Below are positions 27,717 to 36,266 of a DNA stretch of 64,000 nucleotides, piece by piece. The DNA lies in the NCBI RefSeq assembly GCF_016107705.1, contig NZ_JAEHGC010000008.1, forward strand, positions 62,001 through 126,000. The letters run 5' to 3'. The notes beneath the pieces are model-generated. The model had not been told where the DNA came from. It did not search any database and saw nothing but the letters and a program-made list of their open reading frames with translations. The translations under genes and the position numbers were made by a program. Positions within the stretch are counted from its first letter, which is position 1. The number at the start of each line of letters is the position of its first letter. This DNA comes from Neobacillus cucumis (GTDB lineage Bacteria; Bacillota; Bacilli; Bacillales_B; DSM-18226).

Positions 27717-27809
27717 TTTTTTCACCTCGATATCTTTCCACTAACTCCCTTTTATCTTATCAAATTTTATTTTAAAAAAATATAGCCCTTACATTGGTTT
27801 AGGAAAATA

Positions 27810-27861
27810 GTATACAAAAAATATAAAAATGTATACAAAAATTATAATTTCGTGTACAATA
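27810..27861. promoter_or_regulatory. Triple GntR operator in the divergent promoter region
   Basis: Three palindromic boxes of the TGTATACA type occur: GTATAC at 27810-27815, TGTATACA at 27830-27837 and GTGTACAA at 27852-27859. They are spaced 21-22 bp, two helical turns, so bound dimers would sit on one face. TATAAT at 27843-27848 lies between boxes two and three. TNGTNNNACNA-type sites are typical for FCD-type GntR regulators. Confidence 0.65.
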
Positions 27862-27878
27862 ATTTTGTAAACGAAAAC

Positions 27879-27892
27879 TGAAAGCGATTGCA
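27879..27892 (+). promoter_or_regulatory. cre site (CcpA catabolite repression)
   Basis: TGAAAGCGATTGCA matches the consensus TGWAANCGNTNWCA at 13 of 14 positions. It lies downstream of the presumed -10 region, where bound CcpA would block elongation. It also forms the left arm (AAGCGATT, 27882-27889) of a perfect 8-bp inverted repeat with AATCGCTT at 27921-27928 in the leader. Confidence 0.6.
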
Positions 27893-27951
27893 CCTGCTTG
27901 GTTAATCCAAAAGGATAGGTAATCGCTTATAAATAGAAAGAAGGAATAAAG

Positions 27952-28845
27952 ATGGAACGTCGTGTTGGTTTTATAGGATTAGGAATCATGGGAAAACCAA
28001 TGTCATTGAATTTGATCAAAGCTGGGCACACACTTATTGTTTTTGATCTTAATCAAGACGCAGTTAATACTGTAGTAGAGGCTGGAGCGACAGCAGCTCA
28101 TTCTCCAAAAGAGGTAGCTGAGCAAAGTGATGTCATTATTACCATGTTACCTGCTTCTAAACATGTGAGAGAAGTCGTTTTAGGTGAGAATGGAATTCTA
28201 GAAGGGGCTAAAGAAGGATCTGTCATTATTGACATGAGTTCGATTACTCCGGAAGTTTCTCGTGAACTTGCTGCAGAAGCTGCGAAAAAAGGCGTTGGGA
28301 TGCTGGATGCACCTGTTAGCGGCGGGGAACCAAAAGCGATTGATGGTACATTGGCAATCATGGTTGGCGGTAAAGAGGATGTTTTTGAAAGCGTAAAATC
28401 AGTTTTATATGGTGTAGGGAAAGATGTGACTTTGGTTGGTGATAATGGCTGTGGGGTTACAGCAAAATTGGCCAATCAAATTATTGTAAACCTTAACATA
28501 GCGGCTATGTCGGAGGCGTTAGTATTAGCTGCAAAAGCTGGCATTGACATTGAAAAAATGTATCAAGCGATTCGCGGCGGACTTGCTGGAAGTGCGGTAC
28601 TAGATGCAAAAGTGCCAATGATTCTGGATAGAAATTTTGTTGCCGGAGGAAGCATTGCCATCAATCTTAAAGATATTACCAATGTAATGGATACAGCTCA
28701 TGAAATCGGAGTTCCGCTTCCATTATCAAGCCAGTTGTTAGAAATTTTCCATTCATTAAAGGTCGATGGAAAAATTAAGGATGACCACGGCAGCATTGTC
28801 CGCTATTATGAAAAACTTGCGAATGTTGAAGTAAAGAGGGGTTAA
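27952..28845 (+). CDS. GarR-like 2-hydroxy-3-oxopropionate / acid-sugar dehydrogenase
   Basis: A 297-residue beta-hydroxyacid dehydrogenase. The N-terminal Rossmann motif is GFIGLGIMGKPMSLNL (residues 6-21). DAPVSGGEPKAIDGTL is the substrate-binding signature, and the catalytic lysine is in GVTAKLANQIIV. The best match is tartronate semialdehyde reductase (GarR/GlxR) or the related L-threonate dehydrogenase (LtnD); the two cannot be told apart safely by eye. The next gene, a DUF1537 kinase, starts 3 bases downstream, which favours a four-carbon acid-sugar route in which this enzyme oxidises the C2 or C3 hydroxyl. It is the first gene of the operon. Confidence 0.85.
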   Translation: MERRVGFIGLGIMGKPMSLNLIKAGHTLIVFDLNQDAVNTVVEAGATAAHSPKEVAEQSDVIITMLPASKHVREVVLGENGILEGAKEGSVIIDMSSITPEVSRELAAEAAKKGVGMLDAPVSGGEPKAIDGTLAIMVGGKEDVFESVKSVLYGVGKDVTLVGDNGCGVTAKLANQIIVNLNIAAMSEALVLAAKAGIDIEKMYQAIRGGLAGSAVLDAKVPMILDRNFVAGGSIAINLKDITNVMDTAHEIGVPLPLSSQLLEIFHSLKVDGKIKDDHGSIVRYYEKLANVEVKRG

Positions 28846-28848
28846 GTC

Positions 28849-30270
28849 ATGAAGGAAAAAATTGAAATTCTTGATACTTTCCCAAAGGTTGAAACCCAAG
28901 CAGTCAATGAGTTATTGGAGAAAGCATTAAAAAGCTTAAACAAGAAAATCATTGTATTGGATGATGACCCTACAGGGGTTCAAACCGTTCATGATATCTC
29001 TGTTTTTACGGATTGGACAGTCGAAAGTATTGAACAAGGGTTTAATGAAGATAGGTCAATGTTCTTCATTTTAACGAACTCAAGAGGTTTTACGGCAGAA
29101 GAAACAGAAAATGCGCATCGTGAAATTGCAGAAAATATCTTAAAAGTAGCTAAAAGGTTAAATTGCGAATTTATCATAATTAGCCGTGGTGATTCCACAT
29201 TAAGAGGACATTACCCACTTGAAACAAAGATTTTAAAAGAGACCATTGAATCGGGTTCTGAACTAAAAATGGATGGAGAAGTCATCCTGCCATTTTTCAA
29301 AGAGGGTGGACGGTTCACCCTTAATAATATCCATTATGTTCAATATGGCGAAGAACTTGTCCCTGCTGGGGAAACGGAATTTGCGAAGGATCGCACATTT
29401 GGTTATACAAAATCCCATTTAGGGGAATGGATTGAGGAAAAATCGAATGGCGAATTTTTAGCAGAAAATACTCTTTATATTACGCTTGAGCAATTGCGTT
29501 CAATGAAAGTTGGAGAAATTGCTGAACAGCTAATCCAAGTAAACGGATTTAATAAAGTCGTTGTCAATGCTGTCGATGAAATTGATGTAAAAACTTTTAC
29601 GATTGCACTGGTACAAGCTATGAATGCCGGTAAGAATTTTCTCTTTAGGAGTGCAGCCGCTTTACCAAAGGTTTTGGGTGGAGTAAGCGATAAACCGCTG
29701 CTTACCAAAGAGGAATTAGTTCAGGAGGATACAGGGAATGGCGGATTAATTATTATCGGTTCCCATGTGAAGAAAACAACTGAACAGCTCGAAGAACTAA
29801 AAAAACTAAGAGATATTCAATTTATTGAGTTTAATAGTCATCTTGTTTTACAACCAGAGGAATTTAACAAAGAAGTTAATCGTGTCATTGAAACGACTGA
29901 ATCGTTGATTCGCTCCGGAAAAACAGTTGCCGTATATACAAGAAGAGAACGCCTTGACCTTGGGGAAGATAAAAAAGAGGAAGAGTTAAAATTATCCGTT
30001 GCCATTTCTGATGCAGTCACAAGTATCGTGACCCGTTTGCAGGTAAGACCCAACTTCCTTGTGGCCAAAGGCGGAATCACTTCAAGTGATGTCGGAACGA
30101 AAGGTCTTCAAGTAAAGCGCGCTACTGTAGCCGGACAAATCAGACCGGGTATCCCAGTGTGGAGAACAGGCGCTGAAAGTAAGTATCCGGGAATGTCCTA
30201 TGTCATCTTCCCTGGAAACGTCGGTACAAAAGATGATTTAAAAACAGTGGTTGAAATTTTAAGCAAGTAA
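28849..30270 (+). CDS. DUF1537 four-carbon acid sugar kinase
   Basis: A 473-residue ATP-dependent kinase of the DUF1537 (OtnK/LtnK/DtnK) family, which phosphorylates threonate, erythronate or their 3-keto derivatives. The N-terminal substrate domain has VLDDDPTGVQT (about residues 35-45) and SRGDSTLRGHYPLE. The C-terminal nucleotide domain has AKGGITSSDVGTKGL and the GMSYVIFPGNVG block. It starts with ATG 3 bases after the GarR-like gene with AGAGGGG just upstream, so the two are translationally linked. With the upstream dehydrogenase it should make a 3-keto-4-phospho acid, which then needs an aldolase or decarboxylase not present in this operon. Confidence 0.88.
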   Translation: MKEKIEILDTFPKVETQAVNELLEKALKSLNKKIIVLDDDPTGVQTVHDISVFTDWTVESIEQGFNEDRSMFFILTNSRGFTAEETENAHREIAENILKVAKRLNCEFIIISRGDSTLRGHYPLETKILKETIESGSELKMDGEVILPFFKEGGRFTLNNIHYVQYGEELVPAGETEFAKDRTFGYTKSHLGEWIEEKSNGEFLAENTLYITLEQLRSMKVGEIAEQLIQVNGFNKVVVNAVDEIDVKTFTIALVQAMNAGKNFLFRSAAALPKVLGGVSDKPLLTKEELVQEDTGNGGLIIIGSHVKKTTEQLEELKKLRDIQFIEFNSHLVLQPEEFNKEVNRVIETTESLIRSGKTVAVYTRRERLDLGEDKKEEELKLSVAISDAVTSIVTRLQVRPNFLVAKGGITSSDVGTKGLQVKRATVAGQIRPGIPVWRTGAESKYPGMSYVIFPGNVGTKDDLKTVVEILSK

Positions 30271-30279
30271 ACATCATTA

Positions 30280-30312
30280 TGGAATACCATTTAGTTTCTA
30301 ACTGGTATTCCA
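30280..30312 (+). repeat. Intercistronic inverted repeat
   Basis: TGGAATACCA (30280-30289) and TGGTATTCCA (30303-30312) form a perfect 10-bp stem with a 13-base loop and no T-run. It sits between the kinase and permease genes, where an RNA stem could act as a processing or stability element that sets their relative expression. Confidence 0.6.
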
Positions 30313-30342
30313 AATTTCTAAAGGGGAAAAGAGGGAGAGAAA

Positions 30343-31665
30343 ATGCCAATTGTATATATTTGTATAGGGGTTGCACTATTACTATTATTAATGGTCGTCT
30401 TTAAGTTAAACGCTTTCATATCGTTAATTATTGTCGGGTTGCTTGTCGGGATTATGGAGGGCATGTCTCCTATCCAAGCGATGACATCTGTCACAAACGG
30501 TTTAGGGGGAACACTTGGAAGTCTCGCACTGGTCATTGGCTTCGGGGGAATGCTTGGTAAATTAATGGCTGACTCCGGGGGAGCTCAGCGGATTGCAACA
30601 ACCTTAATCAATGCATTTGGGAAAAAGCGTGTTCAACTCGCTGCTGTCCTTACTGCGTTCATTGTTGGAATCGCTTTATTTTTTGAAACCGGAGTTGTTG
30701 TATTAATTCCCTTAGTATTTACGATTGCTGCTGAAGCAGGTGTGCCGATTCTTTATATCGGAATGCCAGTCATTGCTGCTCTTATTACGATGCACGGTTA
30801 CGTTCCTCCACACCCAGGACCAACAGCGGTTGCAGGAATCTATCATGCTAATTTAGGAAAAACCTTATTATATGGAATTATCATTGCCATTCCAGCTGTT
30901 ATTATCAGCGGTCCATTATATACAAAACTATTTAAAAAAGAAGACTTAGAAGTAGAAATTCCAAAGGGATTATTTAACCCGAAACATTTTAAAGAAGAAG
31001 AAATGCCTAGCTTTGGTATTAGTGTGTTTACCGCTCTTATTCCAGTCATTTTGATTGCATTCCAGGCCATTGTAGAAATCCTAATGCCTAATTCATCTTT
31101 AGTGCCAACTGCACAATTTTTAGGAAATCCAGGGGTGGCGCTATTAATTGCAGTCATTGTTGCCATCTTTACCTTTGGTCTAAATCGCGGTAAAAAAATG
31201 CCAGAAATCATGAATTCGATTACAGAATCGGTAAGCAGTATTGCCATGATCCTCTTAATCATTGGCGGCGGCGGTGCCTTTAAGCAAGTTTTAATTGATA
31301 GCCATGTAGATAAATATGTTGCTCATATGATGGAAGGATCGACGATTTCTCCGTTAATTCTAGCTTGGTTAATTGCAGCTATTTTACGTATTGTATTAGG
31401 TTCAGCAACCGTTGCAGGTATGACGGCGGCCGGGATTGCAGCACCGCTTGTTGCCGCAACACATGTAAGTCCTGAACTTATGGTGTTAGCGACAGGAGCA
31501 GGTAGTATGACGTTCTCCCATGTAAATGATGCCGGTTTCTGGATTTACAAAGAATTCTTCAACCTTTCCATCGGTAAAACGATTAAGACCTGGTCAGTGA
31601 TGGTTACGATCGCCTCTCTTGTTGGTTTGGCTGGTGTATTAATCATTAATGCAATTATTCATTAA
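30343..31665 (+). CDS. GntP family permease
   Basis: A 440-residue polytopic transporter of the gluconate:H+ symporter family, with about 12 hydrophobic segments. Typical blocks are GFGGMLGKLMADSGGAQRIA (about residues 67-86), the HGYVPPHPGPTAVA loop and SMTFSHVNDAGFW near the C-terminus. Family members import gluconate, glycerate or other sugar acids. GAGGGAGAG precedes the ATG. It is the third gene of the operon and presumably brings in the acid sugar used by the kinase and dehydrogenase. The exact substrate is not readable. Confidence 0.9.
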   Translation: MPIVYICIGVALLLLLMVVFKLNAFISLIIVGLLVGIMEGMSPIQAMTSVTNGLGGTLGSLALVIGFGGMLGKLMADSGGAQRIATTLINAFGKKRVQLAAVLTAFIVGIALFFETGVVVLIPLVFTIAAEAGVPILYIGMPVIAALITMHGYVPPHPGPTAVAGIYHANLGKTLLYGIIIAIPAVIISGPLYTKLFKKEDLEVEIPKGLFNPKHFKEEEMPSFGISVFTALIPVILIAFQAIVEILMPNSSLVPTAQFLGNPGVALLIAVIVAIFTFGLNRGKKMPEIMNSITESVSSIAMILLIIGGGGAFKQVLIDSHVDKYVAHMMEGSTISPLILAWLIAAILRIVLGSATVAGMTAAGIAAPLVAATHVSPELMVLATGAGSMTFSHVNDAGFWIYKEFFNLSIGKTIKTWSVMVTIASLVGLAGVLIINAIIH

Positions 31666-31677
31666 TTAAAAAGATTG

Positions 31678-31735
31678 ATAAAGGTAATCCTCCTATCAGT
31701 AATGGATATCAAGGGGATTACCTCTTTCTATTTTA
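31678..31735 (+). terminator. Terminator of the acid-sugar operon
   Basis: AAAGGTAATCCTCC pairs with GGGGATTACCTCTTT across a roughly 20-base loop, followed by CTATTTT. The long loop and imperfect T-run make it moderately strong. Confidence 0.75.
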
Positions 31736-31803
31736 AGGATCTTTCTACATGAATTTTACAGAGGAAGAAAAATTGAATTACAAGAAAAAATTCAAAAAAG
31801 ATA

Positions 31804-31832
31804 TTGATTTTTCAAAAAATCCATATTAAGAT
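31804..31832 (+). promoter_or_regulatory. Sigma-A promoter of the yezD-sulfate operon
   Basis: TTGATT (31804-31809), a 17-bp spacer and TAAGAT (31827-31832) form a good sigma-A promoter. Transcription would start near 31839, giving a leader of about 165 bases before yezD. Just downstream, AAGATTAATCGGAATTAG (31850-31867) resembles the GGAATT-containing sites of CymR/Rrf2-type cysteine regulators; that is a guess. Confidence 0.5.
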
Positions 31833-31887
31833 ATGTAAAAGTAATCATATAAGATTAATCGGAATTAGAATCGAACAAAGACTGTGA

Positions 31888-31944
31888 CCGATCAGACGAA
31901 CTGAAGGACACTTATCTCATCATCGGATAAGTGCCCTTTTTTTT
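31888..31944 (+). ncRNA. Leader hairpin plus terminator, attenuator candidate copy 1
   Basis: A small stem-loop, CC-GA-TCAG-ACGAA-CTGA-A-GG (31888-31907), has an asymmetric GA/A internal loop. It abuts a terminator, GGACACTTATC (31906-31916) with GATAAGTGCCC (31926-31936) followed by eight T. The two structures share bases 31906-31907, so full pairing of one limits the other. The same arrangement, with a covarying stem, recurs at 32208-32275. Placement between promoter and yezD makes a conditional terminator likely. It does not match the S-box, T-box or other riboswitch consensus that I know. Confidence 0.6.
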
Positions 31945-32003
31945 AACCTTTAAAGGGAAATTGCCATTATTAACCAAATTAAAAAGAGAGGATTGATGTT
32001 TTG

Positions 32004-32198
32004 ATGGTCAAAGGGCGTTTTAATCAGGAAGTGATGGAAAAAATAGTTAGCTTGTTAGAAGGATTGGAGTTTGGGTCTATTCAAATAACGGTCCATGATT
32101 CGCAAATCACCCAAATTGATCGATTAGAAAAATACCGGTTTCAGCTACAAAGTAAAAAAAGCACTCAGATTATAACTGGTAAACAAGTAGGTAATTAA
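32004..32198 (+). CDS. yezD: DUF2292 small protein (YezD)
   Basis: A 64-residue protein of the YezD/DUF2292 family. The core is FGSIQITVHDSQITQIDRLE (about residues 29-48), followed by a basic KYRFQL segment. Family members are small cytosolic proteins often encoded with sulfur assimilation genes; their function is unknown. GAGAGG lies about 12 bases before the ATG at 32004, and a TTG at 32001 is an equally possible start. It lies between two hairpin-terminator units and precedes the sulfate ABC transporter, so it is probably controlled by sulfur supply. Confidence 0.82.
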   Translation: MVKGRFNQEVMEKIVSLLEGLEFGSIQITVHDSQITQIDRLEKYRFQLQSKKSTQIITGKQVGN

Positions 32199-32207
32199 TT
32201 ATATGAT

Positions 32208-32275
32208 GCCGATCGGACGCCCGAAGGCCCTTTAGTTTTACGTGATAATGTACGTAACTAATGGGGCTTTTTTAT
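32208..32275 (+). ncRNA. Leader hairpin plus terminator, attenuator candidate copy 2
   Basis: GCC-GA-TCGG-ACGC-CCGA-A-GGC (32208-32228) repeats the hairpin of copy 1. The inner stem changes from TCAG/CTGA to TCGG/CCGA, a compensated base-pair change, while the GA/A internal loop and the ACG at the loop start are kept. It abuts a long terminator from 32227 (GCCCTTTAGTT, ACGT, loop, ACGTAACTAATGGGGC) followed by TTTTTTATTTT, with two shared bases. A third, weaker hairpin, AAAGCC against GGCTTT, follows at 32282-32309. This unit would set how much transcription continues into sbp-cysTWA. Confidence 0.6.
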
Positions 32276-32330
32276 TTTGAGAAAGCCCGTAAAAAAACAT
32301 ATTGGCTTTTTTAGCCCAAAAGGAGAGAAA

Positions 32331-33374
32331 ATGAACATGAAAAAAACATGGATTGCTTTATTAACATTCCTTCTTCTTATAGGGACTGTCGGGTGCTCCA
32401 ACCAAACGGCAACCAAAGAGAACAATGGGAAAAGTGCAAAAAAGGACATTGAACTATTAAATGTATCCTATGATCCGACACGAGAACTTTATGAACAATA
32501 CAATAAAAGCTTTGCTGCTTATTGGCAGAAACAAACAGGACAAAAAGTAACGATTAAACAGTCTCATGGCGGTTCTGGAGCGCAGTCGCGTTCTGTTATA
32601 GATGGCCTTGAGGCAGATGTTGTAACATTAGCGCTAGCATATGATATCGATGCAATTGCGGATAGCGGAAAAATTTCAGCGGACTGGCAAAAACGATTAG
32701 ACTCCAATAGTTCGCCTTATACCTCCACCATCGTGTTTCTTGTCCGCAAAGGCAATCCGAAAGGGATAAAGGATTGGAATGACTTGGTGAAAAAAGGCGT
32801 TTCGGTCATTACGCCTAATCCGAAAACCTCTGGAGGGGCAAGGTGGAATTTCCTGGCTGCATGGGGGTATGCCTTAAAGCAAAACAATGGTGATGCAGAA
32901 AAGGCAAAGGAATTTGTTGCAAAACTATATAAAAACGTACCTGTATTGGATTCAGGTGCAAGAGGATCCACCACTACCTTTGTAGAAAAAGGCATCGGCG
33001 ATGTATTGATTGCATGGGAAAATGAGGCTTATCTTGCTATTAATCAACTTGGAAAAAATAAATTTGAGATTGTAAATCCATCGGTCAGTATTTTGGCGGA
33101 GCCTCCTGTATCTGTTGTGGATCAAGTAGCGAAAAAACATGGGACGGAAAAAGTGGCAAAGGCTTATTTAGACTATCTCTATTCAGATGAAGGCCAGGAA
33201 ATTGCCGCGAAAAATTATTACCGGCCACGATCACAAAAAGTGGCTGAAAAGTATGCTGCCCAATTTCCGAAAATCAACCTGTTCACCATTGATGATCAAT
33301 TTGGCGGCTGGAAAAAGGCACAAAAAACCTATTTCGATGATGGCGGGGTCTTTGACCAAATCTATAAGCCATAA
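32331..33374 (+). CDS. sbp: Sulfate/thiosulfate-binding lipoprotein
   Basis: A 347-residue extracytoplasmic solute-binding protein. A signal peptide ends in the lipobox GTVGC (about residues 17-21), so it is a membrane-tethered lipoprotein. Blocks such as [33 protein letters not shown] and [19 protein letters not shown] are diagnostic of the Sbp/CysP sulfate-binding family. ATG at 32331 is used, with AGGAGAG 3-10 bases upstream; an open frame back to 32277 runs through the terminator and is not used. It delivers sulfate or thiosulfate to the CysTWA transporter encoded next. Confidence 0.93.
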   Translation: MNMKKTWIALLTFLLLIGTVGCSNQTATKENNGKSAKKDIELLNVSYDPTRELYEQYNKSFAAYWQKQTGQKVTIKQSHGGSGAQSRSVIDGLEADVVTLALAYDIDAIADSGKISADWQKRLDSNSSPYTSTIVFLVRKGNPKGIKDWNDLVKKGVSVITPNPKTSGGARWNFLAAWGYALKQNNGDAEKAKEFVAKLYKNVPVLDSGARGSTTTFVEKGIGDVLIAWENEAYLAINQLGKNKFEIVNPSVSILAEPPVSVVDQVAKKHGTEKVAKAYLDYLYSDEGQEIAAKNYYRPRSQKVAEKYAAQFPKINLFTIDDQFGGWKKAQKTYFDDGGVFDQIYKP

Positions 33375-33388
33375 AGGAGAGCATGTTC

Positions 33389-34225
33389 ATGGCTAAGAAA
33401 TTCAAACAGAAACAAGTCTTGCCGGGGTTTGGTCTTTCGATGGGATATACGTTGATTTATTTAAGCTTAATCATCCTGATTCCACTCGCGGTTCTTTTTT
33501 TAAAAGCATCAACACTTAGTATAAAGGAATTTTGGGACACTGTAACTGATGCGAGAGTAGTAGCTTCCTATAAACTGACCATCTATACATCCTTTATCGC
33601 GGCCCTGATCAATGCTGTTTTTGGAACCCTGATTGCCTGGGTTCTAGTACGATATGAATTTATTGGTCATCGGATTATAGATGCAGCGGTTGACCTGCCA
33701 TTTGCTTTACCCACTGCAGTGGCGGGAATTGCTCTTACGACCATTTACGCACCGAATGGATGGATTGGACATTATTTTGCTGCGATTGGGATGAAGGTAG
33801 CCTATACCCCGCTTGGAATTATGATTGCTCTGACTTTTATCGGATTGCCATTTGTTGTCCGTTCTGTCCAGCCGATCTTGCTGGATTTGGATCATCAATA
33901 TGAGGAGGCCGCTGCAACACTTGGTGCTAATCCTGTACAGATTTTTCTCAAAATAATCTTTCCTGCTATCTTCCCTGCCATCCTTACAGGTTTTGCCCTT
34001 GCCTTTGCAAGGGCATTAGGGGAATATGGGTCGGTTGTCTTTATTTCCGGCAATATGCCAATGAAAACGGAAATTGTTCCCTTGCTGATTATTACGAAAC
34101 TGGAGCAATTTAACTATGCAGGCGCAGCGGCCATTGCCAGTGTCATGCTTGTCTTTTCATTTATTCTATTATTTTTAATTAATTTTTGGCAGTGGAGAAC
34201 AACAAAAAAACATCGACTGACCTAA
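33389..34225 (+). CDS. cysT: Sulfate ABC transporter permease CysT
   Basis: A 278-residue inner-membrane permease with six helices. The EAA loop that docks the ATPase reads YEEAAATLGANPVQIFLKII (near residue 170). LGEYGSVVFISGNMPMKTEI is the CysT/CysU signature. ATG at 33389 is chosen because AAAGGAGA lies 8 bases upstream; ATG at 33383 would be only 2 bases from it. It is the second gene of the sulfate transporter block and 15 bases from cysW. Confidence 0.93.
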   Translation: MAKKFKQKQVLPGFGLSMGYTLIYLSLIILIPLAVLFLKASTLSIKEFWDTVTDARVVASYKLTIYTSFIAALINAVFGTLIAWVLVRYEFIGHRIIDAAVDLPFALPTAVAGIALTTIYAPNGWIGHYFAAIGMKVAYTPLGIMIALTFIGLPFVVRSVQPILLDLDHQYEEAAATLGANPVQIFLKIIFPAIFPAILTGFALAFARALGEYGSVVFISGNMPMKTEIVPLLIITKLEQFNYAGAAAIASVMLVFSFILLFLINFWQWRTTKKHRLT

Positions 34226-34240
34226 AGGTGATGATGATAA

Positions 34241-35089
34241 ATGTTGGTTAAACAATTAGCAGTTCATGAAAAAAGAGTACAGATTGATTGGGCAGCCCAG
34301 TTACGAAAATGGTTCCTAATCGGAATTGCCCTTATCTTTTTAGGTTTATTTATCCTGCTGCCATTGCTGGCGGTGTTCTCTGAGGGATTGAAAAAAGGGA
34401 TTCAGTTATACTTTTTATCTCTTATAGAGCCGGATGCACGGGCTGCGATTAAGTTAACGTTGCTCACAGCTGTAATTGCTGTTCCGGTTAATACGGTTTT
34501 CGGTGTGATTGCAGCTTGGGGAATTGCAAAATTCAATTTCAAGGGAAAAAATATCCTCATTACGCTGATCGATATCCCCTTTGCCGTTTCCCCTGTGATT
34601 GCAGGCTTAGTTTTTGTCTTGTTGTTTGGTTCTAGAGGCTTATTAGGCCCTTTCCTAGAAGCTAACAATATCAAGATTATCTTCGGTGTACCTGGAATCG
34701 TTCTTGCTACTGTCTTTGTAACGTTCCCATTTGTGGTTCGGGAATTGATTCCGATCATGCAAGAACAAGGAGTCTCAGAAGAGCAAGCAGCTATTACACT
34801 TGGAGCAAGCAGTTGGCAGATGTTTTTTCGAGTCACCTTGCCAAATATAAAATGGGGATTGCTTTACGGAGTGATTCTTTGTAATGCACGGGCCATGGGG
34901 GAGTTCGGAGCTGTTTCCGTCGTTTCGGGCCACATTAGAGGTGAAACAAATACGATCCCGCTCCAGGTGGAAATTTTGTATAACGAGTATAACTTTTCCG
35001 CTGCTTTTGCGGTTGCATCTATACTGGCGCTGCTTGCCTTGTTAACTCTTGTCTTAAAGAGCATCGTGGAGTGGAAGACCAAAAGGTAA
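34241..35089 (+). CDS. cysW: Sulfate ABC transporter permease CysW
   Basis: A 282-residue, six-helix permease that pairs with CysT. The EAA loop reads [20 protein letters not shown], and [19 protein letters not shown] is the CysW signature, followed by [17 protein letters not shown]. An AAAGGTGATG ribosome site precedes the ATG. It lies between cysT and cysA with small gaps, as in the classical cys operon. B. subtilis itself uses an unrelated CysP permease, so this organism has the ABC type. Confidence 0.93.
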   Translation: MLVKQLAVHEKRVQIDWAAQLRKWFLIGIALIFLGLFILLPLLAVFSEGLKKGIQLYFLSLIEPDARAAIKLTLLTAVIAVPVNTVFGVIAAWGIAKFNFKGKNILITLIDIPFAVSPVIAGLVFVLLFGSRGLLGPFLEANNIKIIFGVPGIVLATVFVTFPFVVRELIPIMQEQGVSEEQAAITLGASSWQMFFRVTLPNIKWGLLYGVILCNARAMGEFGAVSVVSGHIRGETNTIPLQVEILYNEYNFSAAFAVASILALLALLTLVLKSIVEWKTKR

Positions 35090-35123
35090 GTATATGTTTT
35101 TGAATAATTGGGAGATGAAAAAA

Positions 35124-36194
35124 ATGGGGATTAGCATGAAGGCTGTTTCTAAATCATTTGGTACTTTTTCAGTAGTTAATAATGTAAATTTAGAAGTGCA
35201 AACTGGAGATTTTGTCGCATTATTAGGGCCATCAGGTTCAGGAAAAACCACTCTTCTTCGGTTAATTGCCGGGTTAGGGAATATCGATTCAGGAAATATT
35301 CTGTTTAATGGTGTTGATTATACACATAAAACCGTAAAGGAACGGCAGGTGGGGTTTGTTTTTCAAAACTATGCCCTGTTTGAACATATGAACATTTTTG
35401 AAAATGTAGCTTTTGGTCTAAAAGTAAGAGCTAGAAAATTACGTTTGTCCAAAACAAAAATAAAGGAAAAGGTCTTTGAACTATTAAAACTTGTTAGGCT
35501 TGAAGAGTTTGCCGAGAGGTATCCATCCCAGCTTTCAGGAGGACAAAAGCAAAGGATAGCGTTAGCAAGATCTCTTGCTGTCGAGCCGGAAGTTCTTCTG
35601 CTGGATGAACCGTTTGGGGCATTGGATGCAAAAGTTCGACTCGAGCTTCGGCATTGGTTAAGGGAAATCCATCAAAAGCTCAACATTACCACCATTTTTG
35701 TAACACATGATCAGGAAGAAGCCCTTGAAATGGCTGACACGGTCGTTGTTATGAATAACGGGAGAATCGAACAAATAGGCTCACCAGAAGATGTTTATCA
35801 TCATCCTGTAAATGCGTTTGTTTATAGCTTTTTGGGGAGAGTGAACGAATTTAAAGGGGATGCCCTCGTAAATATAAGTAATCAGATCGATGTAATGGAG
35901 GAAACTATAGGTTACATTAGACCCCATGAAATTATGCTTAGTAAAGTGGCGAGGTTAGGCAGCCTTCCATCAGAAGTTAGGCATATTCATACCGTCGGTT
36001 CCATTGTTCGGATTGAATTAAGGCGAGTTTCTTCGGAGGATTTTTTTGAAGTAGAAATGAATGCGAATAAATATCGGGAAATCGGACCATTTGAAAAAGG
36101 GGAGACACTTTATGCCGAGTTAAAAAATATAGTAGTGTTTGGGAATAAGAAAGAAGGTCTTCCCATCGAAAATAAACTTCGGGCCATTTACTAA
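35124..36194 (+). CDS. cysA: Sulfate ABC transporter ATP-binding protein CysA
   Basis: A 356-residue ABC ATPase. Walker A is GPSGSGKTT (near residue 33), the signature LSGGQKQR, Walker B LLLDEP, and the H-loop [11 protein letters not shown]-terminal TOBE-like regulatory domain (about 240-356) begins near [14 protein letters not shown] at 35124 is chosen from four in-frame ATGs because GGGAGAT lies about 7 bases upstream. It powers CysT/CysW import and ends the operon before a terminator. Confidence 0.93.
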   Translation: MGISMKAVSKSFGTFSVVNNVNLEVQTGDFVALLGPSGSGKTTLLRLIAGLGNIDSGNILFNGVDYTHKTVKERQVGFVFQNYALFEHMNIFENVAFGLKVRARKLRLSKTKIKEKVFELLKLVRLEEFAERYPSQLSGGQKQRIALARSLAVEPEVLLLDEPFGALDAKVRLELRHWLREIHQKLNITTIFVTHDQEEALEMADTVVVMNNGRIEQIGSPEDVYHHPVNAFVYSFLGRVNEFKGDALVNISNQIDVMEETIGYIRPHEIMLSKVARLGSLPSEVRHIHTVGSIVRIELRRVSSEDFFEVEMNANKYREIGPFEKGETLYAELKNIVVFGNKKEGLPIENKLRAIY

Positions 36195-36228
36195 ATTGAC
36201 TTTTTAACAATTATTCAAATATGTATTG

Positions 36229-36260
36229 AAAGGCAACTACTACATGTAGCTGCCTTTTTA
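36229..36260 (+). terminator. Terminator of the sulfate operon
   Basis: AAAGGCA pairs with TGCCTTT, with an inner CTAC/GTAG stem, followed by TTTAA. It also lies just after the convergent AraC-type gene. Confidence 0.8.
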
Positions 36261-36266
36261 ATCGGA

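Noticed and set aside
31839..32000. S-box (SAM-I) riboswitch or T-box before yezD
   Set aside because: Neither the S-box core nor the T-box GGTGG...ACCGCG sequence is present, so the hairpin-terminator pair was described as unclassified.
32277..32330. N-terminal extension of the sulfate-binding protein from TTG 32277
   Set aside because: It would start inside the terminator T-run and place a charged stretch before the signal peptide. AGGAGAG fixes the start at 32331.
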